Positions 14,177 through 16,550 of a stretch of DNA of 16,550 bases are shown here, piece after piece. The translations under genes were made by a program, and so were the position numbers. The stretch is from Archangium sp. (GTDB lineage Bacteria > Myxococcota > Myxococcia > Myxococcales > Myxococcaceae), in assembly GCA_016793525.1 (NCBI GenBank), contig JAEUJT010000071.1:1-16550 (forward strand). The letters are read 5' to 3'. The notes beneath the pieces were generated by a model. The model was not told where the DNA came from. It did not search any database and was given only the letters and a program-made list of their open reading frames with translations. The first letter of the stretch is position 1, and every line of letters starts with the position of its first letter.

Positions 14177-16123
14177 ATGTCGATGCTCTCGTTTGCCGTA
14201 GCCGTCGCGCTGGGCCAAGCCGGCGACCCCGACGCGCTCAAGCGCACCATCGCCGTCGAGGCCGCCAACGTGGAGAAGGCGCCCGACGACACCGACGCGC
14301 TCTACCGCCTGGGCCTCGCCTACCTCTCGCTGGGTGAGGCGAAGAAGGCGGTGCGACCGCTCGAGGCGCTGGTGAAGAAAGACGCCGAGTCGATCGACGC
14401 CAAGCTGCTGCTCGCGCGCGCGTACCGCATCTCCAACGAGCCGGCGAAAGCGAAAGACGTGCTCGACCGGGCCATTCTCTCGATGCCCGACGAGGTGTCG
14501 TTTCGCGCGGAGCGCGCGCTGCTGGCCCGGAGCCTCGAGGAGATCTCCGACGCCATCACCCACTACCAGAAGGCGGTCGAGCTCACGCCGGCCAACGCCG
14601 AGCTGATCTTCAACCTGGCCGAAGCGCAGCAGAAGAACGGCCAGCTCGACTCGGCCATCTCCGGCTACCGGCGGGCCATCGAGCTCAACCCCGACCTCTC
14701 TGGAGCGCGGGTCAACTTGGGCAAAGCGCTGGCGGAGAAGGGCCTGTTCGGCGAGGCGAAGGAGGTGCTCTCGGGAGTCACCAAGTCGACGCTGGCCGAC
14801 GCCGAGGCCCACTACAACCTGGGCGTCATCTACATGCGCGAGAGCAACGTCTCCAACGCCATCACCGAGTTCGAGCGCACCCTGGCCATCACCCCGAAAC
14901 ACGCGCAGGCGCTCAACAACCTGGGCGTGGCGTGGGACGCGCGGGCCGATGCGAAGAAGGCGCTCGACTACTTCAAGAAGGCGACGCTGGCCGACCCCAC
15001 CTTCACCGAGGCGTACTTCAACCAGGGCATGAGCCTGATGCAGCTCAACCGCCAGCAGGAGGCGACCAAGGCCTTCGAGCAGGCGCTCAAGCTCGAGCCC
15101 GCGTCGTCGAGCCCCTACGTGCAGCTGGGCACGCTGTACCTGAAGCAGAGCAAGAAAGACCGCGCGGTCGAGGCGTTCAAGAAGGCCATCGAGCTGCTCG
15201 ACGCCGAAGAGAAAGACACCTCCAAGTTCCTGCAGCTGAAGAAGCGCTTCGTTGCGGGCCGCACCACCGACGCGTACCGGGGCTTGGCGCTGGCGTACCT
15301 GTCGCTCGGCAAGGTCGAAGAGGCGGTCGGCACGCTCAAGGCGGCTGTCGACAAGATGCCGAAAGACCCGGCGGCGCGGCTGGCGCTCGGCGAGGCGTAC
15401 ATCGCGCAGGGCAACTTCGACGGCGCGGTGGAGCAGCTCAAGGAGCGCCTGGCGCTGGAGAAGACCACCGACGCCAAGCTCGACCTGGCGCGCGCGTACG
15501 TGAAGCAGCGCGTCGCGAAGCAGGCCGAGCCGCTCTACAAAGAGGTGCTGGCGGAGGAGCCAACGAACCGCGCCGCGAAGATGGGCCTCGTCGACCTCTA
15601 CACGGCGATGGGCAAATACGGCGACGCCGAGCTGCTGCTGAAAGACGCGATGACGAACGACGCCAACGACGCCAACGCGCTGATGCGGTTCGGCATCATG
15701 AAGTCGCGCATGCAGCGGCCCGACCAGGCGCTCGAGGCGCTGGAGCGCGCAGTGCAGCTCAACCCGTCGCTCACCGAGGCCCGGGCTGAGCTGGCGTTCC
15801 TCCTCTTCCGCGGAGACCCGGAGAACGCCGACCGCTGCGTCGCCACCATGAGCGACATTCTCACCTCCGAGCCGCGCAACGCGCTGGCGCTCAACTACCT
15901 GGGCGTGTGCCACTACGCGAAGGGCAACAAGCCGCGCGCCGAAGAGGCGTTCAAGGCAGCCATCTCCGCCGACACCAGCTTCGCCACCGCCTACTTCTCC
16001 CTCGCCCAGCTGTACGAAAACGACGGGAAAAAAGACGAAGCGAAGAAGAACTACGACACCGCCGCGAAGCTGGGCATGGCCGAGGCCGCCGCCGCGCTGA
16101 AGGCCCTCACCGGCGGGAAGTAG
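14177..16123 (+). CDS. Exported 17-unit TPR protein
   Basis: A 648-residue protein. ATG 14177 is preferred: GAGGGG (14165-14170) lies six bases upstream, while TTG 14171 would abut the ribosome site and ATG 14183 is only slightly later. A short signal peptide ends at about GQA|GDP (residue 15). The mature chain is essentially a continuous solenoid of 17 TPR units of 33-36 residues, many close to consensus (LYRLGLAYLSLGEAKKAV, ALNNLGVAWDARADAKKALDYF, LNYLGVCHYAKGNKPRAEEAF). Unit 9 carries an insertion (EEKDTSKFLQLKKRFVAG). It is the last gene of the operon, 10 bp after the coiled-coil lipoprotein gene. Size and fold resemble periplasmic TPR subunits of Glt/Nfs systems such as GltC, or a short GltI/AgmK-like protein; TPR similarity alone cannot choose between them. 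Confidence 0.8.
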   Translation: MSMLSFAVAVALGQAGDPDALKRTIAVEAANVEKAPDDTDALYRLGLAYLSLGEAKKAVRPLEALVKKDAESIDAKLLLARAYRISNEPAKAKDVLDRAILSMPDEVSFRAERALLARSLEEISDAITHYQKAVELTPANAELIFNLAEAQQKNGQLDSAISGYRRAIELNPDLSGARVNLGKALAEKGLFGEAKEVLSGVTKSTLADAEAHYNLGVIYMRESNVSNAITEFERTLAITPKHAQALNNLGVAWDARADAKKALDYFKKATLADPTFTEAYFNQGMSLMQLNRQQEATKAFEQALKLEPASSSPYVQLGTLYLKQSKKDRAVEAFKKAIELLDAEEKDTSKFLQLKKRFVAGRTTDAYRGLALAYLSLGKVEEAVGTLKAAVDKMPKDPAARLALGEAYIAQGNFDGAVEQLKERLALEKTTDAKLDLARAYVKQRVAKQAEPLYKEVLAEEPTNRAAKMGLVDLYTAMGKYGDAELLLKDAMTNDANDANALMRFGIMKSRMQRPDQALEALERAVQLNPSLTEARAELAFLLFRGDPENADRCVATMSDILTSEPRNALALNYLGVCHYAKGNKPRAEEAFKAAISADTSFATAYFSLAQLYENDGKKDEAKKNYDTAAKLGMAEAAAALKALTGGK

Positions 16124-16134
16124 CCTCCGCGGCG

Positions 16135-16550
16135 CTAGCGGCCCGCGTCTGGGTAACCGCCGTCGGGGAGCACAAGGCACCCCCGCGCGCAGCCGATGTA
16201 GGCGCGGCCGCACTCGAAGGCGCACGCGCTGCACGCCTCGATGTCGGTGCGCGGGCACGCCCTGCTGCAGAGATCTCTCGTCGAGAAGCAAAAGTCGCTG
16301 CAGGTGGTGTCGAAGCGATCGCCGAGCAGGTTGGTGCACGAGGCAAGGCCCGACAGCGCGACGGCCTCGGCGGCCAAAGCGCCTCCGTCGGCGAAGGCGG
16401 CAGCGCACGCGGAGAAGTGCGTGGAGAGGCAGCGCAGCTTCTCGGCCCCGAGCACGCTGCAGGCCTCAGGCTCGCCGAGCCGCTGGTAGCGGAGCCGCTC
16501 GCTTGAGGAGACGGCGCCTCCGTCGGCCGCCTGGAGAGACATGCAGCGCG
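16135..16550 (-). CDS. Cysteine-rich secreted protein, 5' end off window
   Basis: The C-terminal 138 codons of a minus-strand gene. The frame stays open through the right edge (Arg-Cys precede the Met at 16542), and no ribosome site or signal peptide is visible, so the start lies outside. There are 13 cysteines in the last 135 residues (14 counting the edge one). The densest block (TTCSDFCFSTRDLCSRACPR and EACSACAFECGRAYIGCARGC) looks like a disulfide-knotted extracellular module. The protein ends in DGG and DAG turns, a common linker style in myxobacterial secreted proteins. The family is not recognised. Its stop (CTA on the plus strand at 16135-16137) is 11 bp from the stop of the TPR gene, so the two are convergent with no room for a classical terminator between them. 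Confidence 0.7.
   Translation of the reverse strand, partial: RCMSLQAADGGAVSSSERLRYQRLGEPEACSVLGAEKLRCLSTHFSACAAAFADGGALAAEAVALSGLASCTNLLGDRFDTTCSDFCFSTRDLCSRACPRTDIEACSACAFECGRAYIGCARGCLVLPDGGYPDAGR

Noticed and set aside
16124..16134. Terminator between the convergent stops
   Set aside because: Only a weak 4-bp CCGC/GCGG pairing and no U-tract are visible.
13946..16408. 820-codon minus-strand open frame
   Set aside because: It is Arg/Leu/Val-rich with no domain, and is the shadow of the TPR gene, whose repeats, signal peptide and ribosome site are clear.
1..16550. tRNA, rRNA, CRISPR, insertion sequences, integrase or att repeats
   Set aside because: I looked for these and saw no matching structure; nearly all sequence is accounted for by protein genes.

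Overview
The window is about 66-70% GC by eye and densely packed with protein genes. It looks like a chromosomal segment from a myxobacterium (Myxococcota). Supporting features are lipoproteins and secreted proteins with DGG/DAG linkers, thrombospondin-type-3 (DxDxDG) repeats, a CglD-like adhesin, and a run of genes resembling the Glt/Agl adventurous gliding-motility apparatus. That run includes a protein ending in the AgmX/PglI-type C-terminal domain found in this group. The species cannot be named from sequence alone.

Left block (1-4308, all minus strand). In transcription order: a 756-residue lipoprotein joining a beta-propeller to a di-haem cytochrome c peroxidase/MauG-like module; 12 bp later a 532-residue CglD-like lipoprotein with a von Willebrand A-like domain and five DxDxDG calcium-binding repeats; then, after a 183-bp gap with a good sigma-54 promoter candidate, a small secreted (Gly-Cys)4 protein that runs off the left edge.

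Divergent control region (4309-4452). This 144-bp gap has stacked G/C-tract inverted repeats, a separate ATCAC-N4-GTGAT palindrome and a sigma-70-like promoter lying almost on the first codon of the rightward operon. Two words from the G/C-tract element (CGTGGGGT and TCTACCCCT) recur upstream of the sigma-54 promoter at 296-311, which suggests one regulator for both regions.

Right block (4453-16123, all plus strand, one probable operon of eight genes). The order is GltF/CglF-like periplasmic protein, GltG-like FHA/transmembrane/TonB-type energy transducer, GltH/CglE-like outer-membrane beta-barrel, GltE/AglT-like and GltD/AgmU-like TPR proteins, two unrecognised lipoproteins, and a 17-unit TPR protein. 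Four of the junctions are 4-nt ATGA overlaps or gaps under 15 bp, pointing to translational coupling. The largest internal gap (118 bp, before the barrel gene) contains two perfect adjacent hairpins. The model is a trans-envelope complex: GltG crosses the inner membrane, TPR and small proteins fill the periplasm, and the barrel and lipoproteins sit at the outer membrane. Whether it drives gliding, or an Nfs-like or other envelope task, cannot be decided here: no AglRQS motor, GltJ, GltI, GltA, GltB or GltC homologue is recognised in the window.

Right edge (16135-16550, minus). The 3' part of a cysteine-rich secreted protein gene, convergent with the operon and only 11 bp away. I see no RNA genes, CRISPR arrays or mobile elements.
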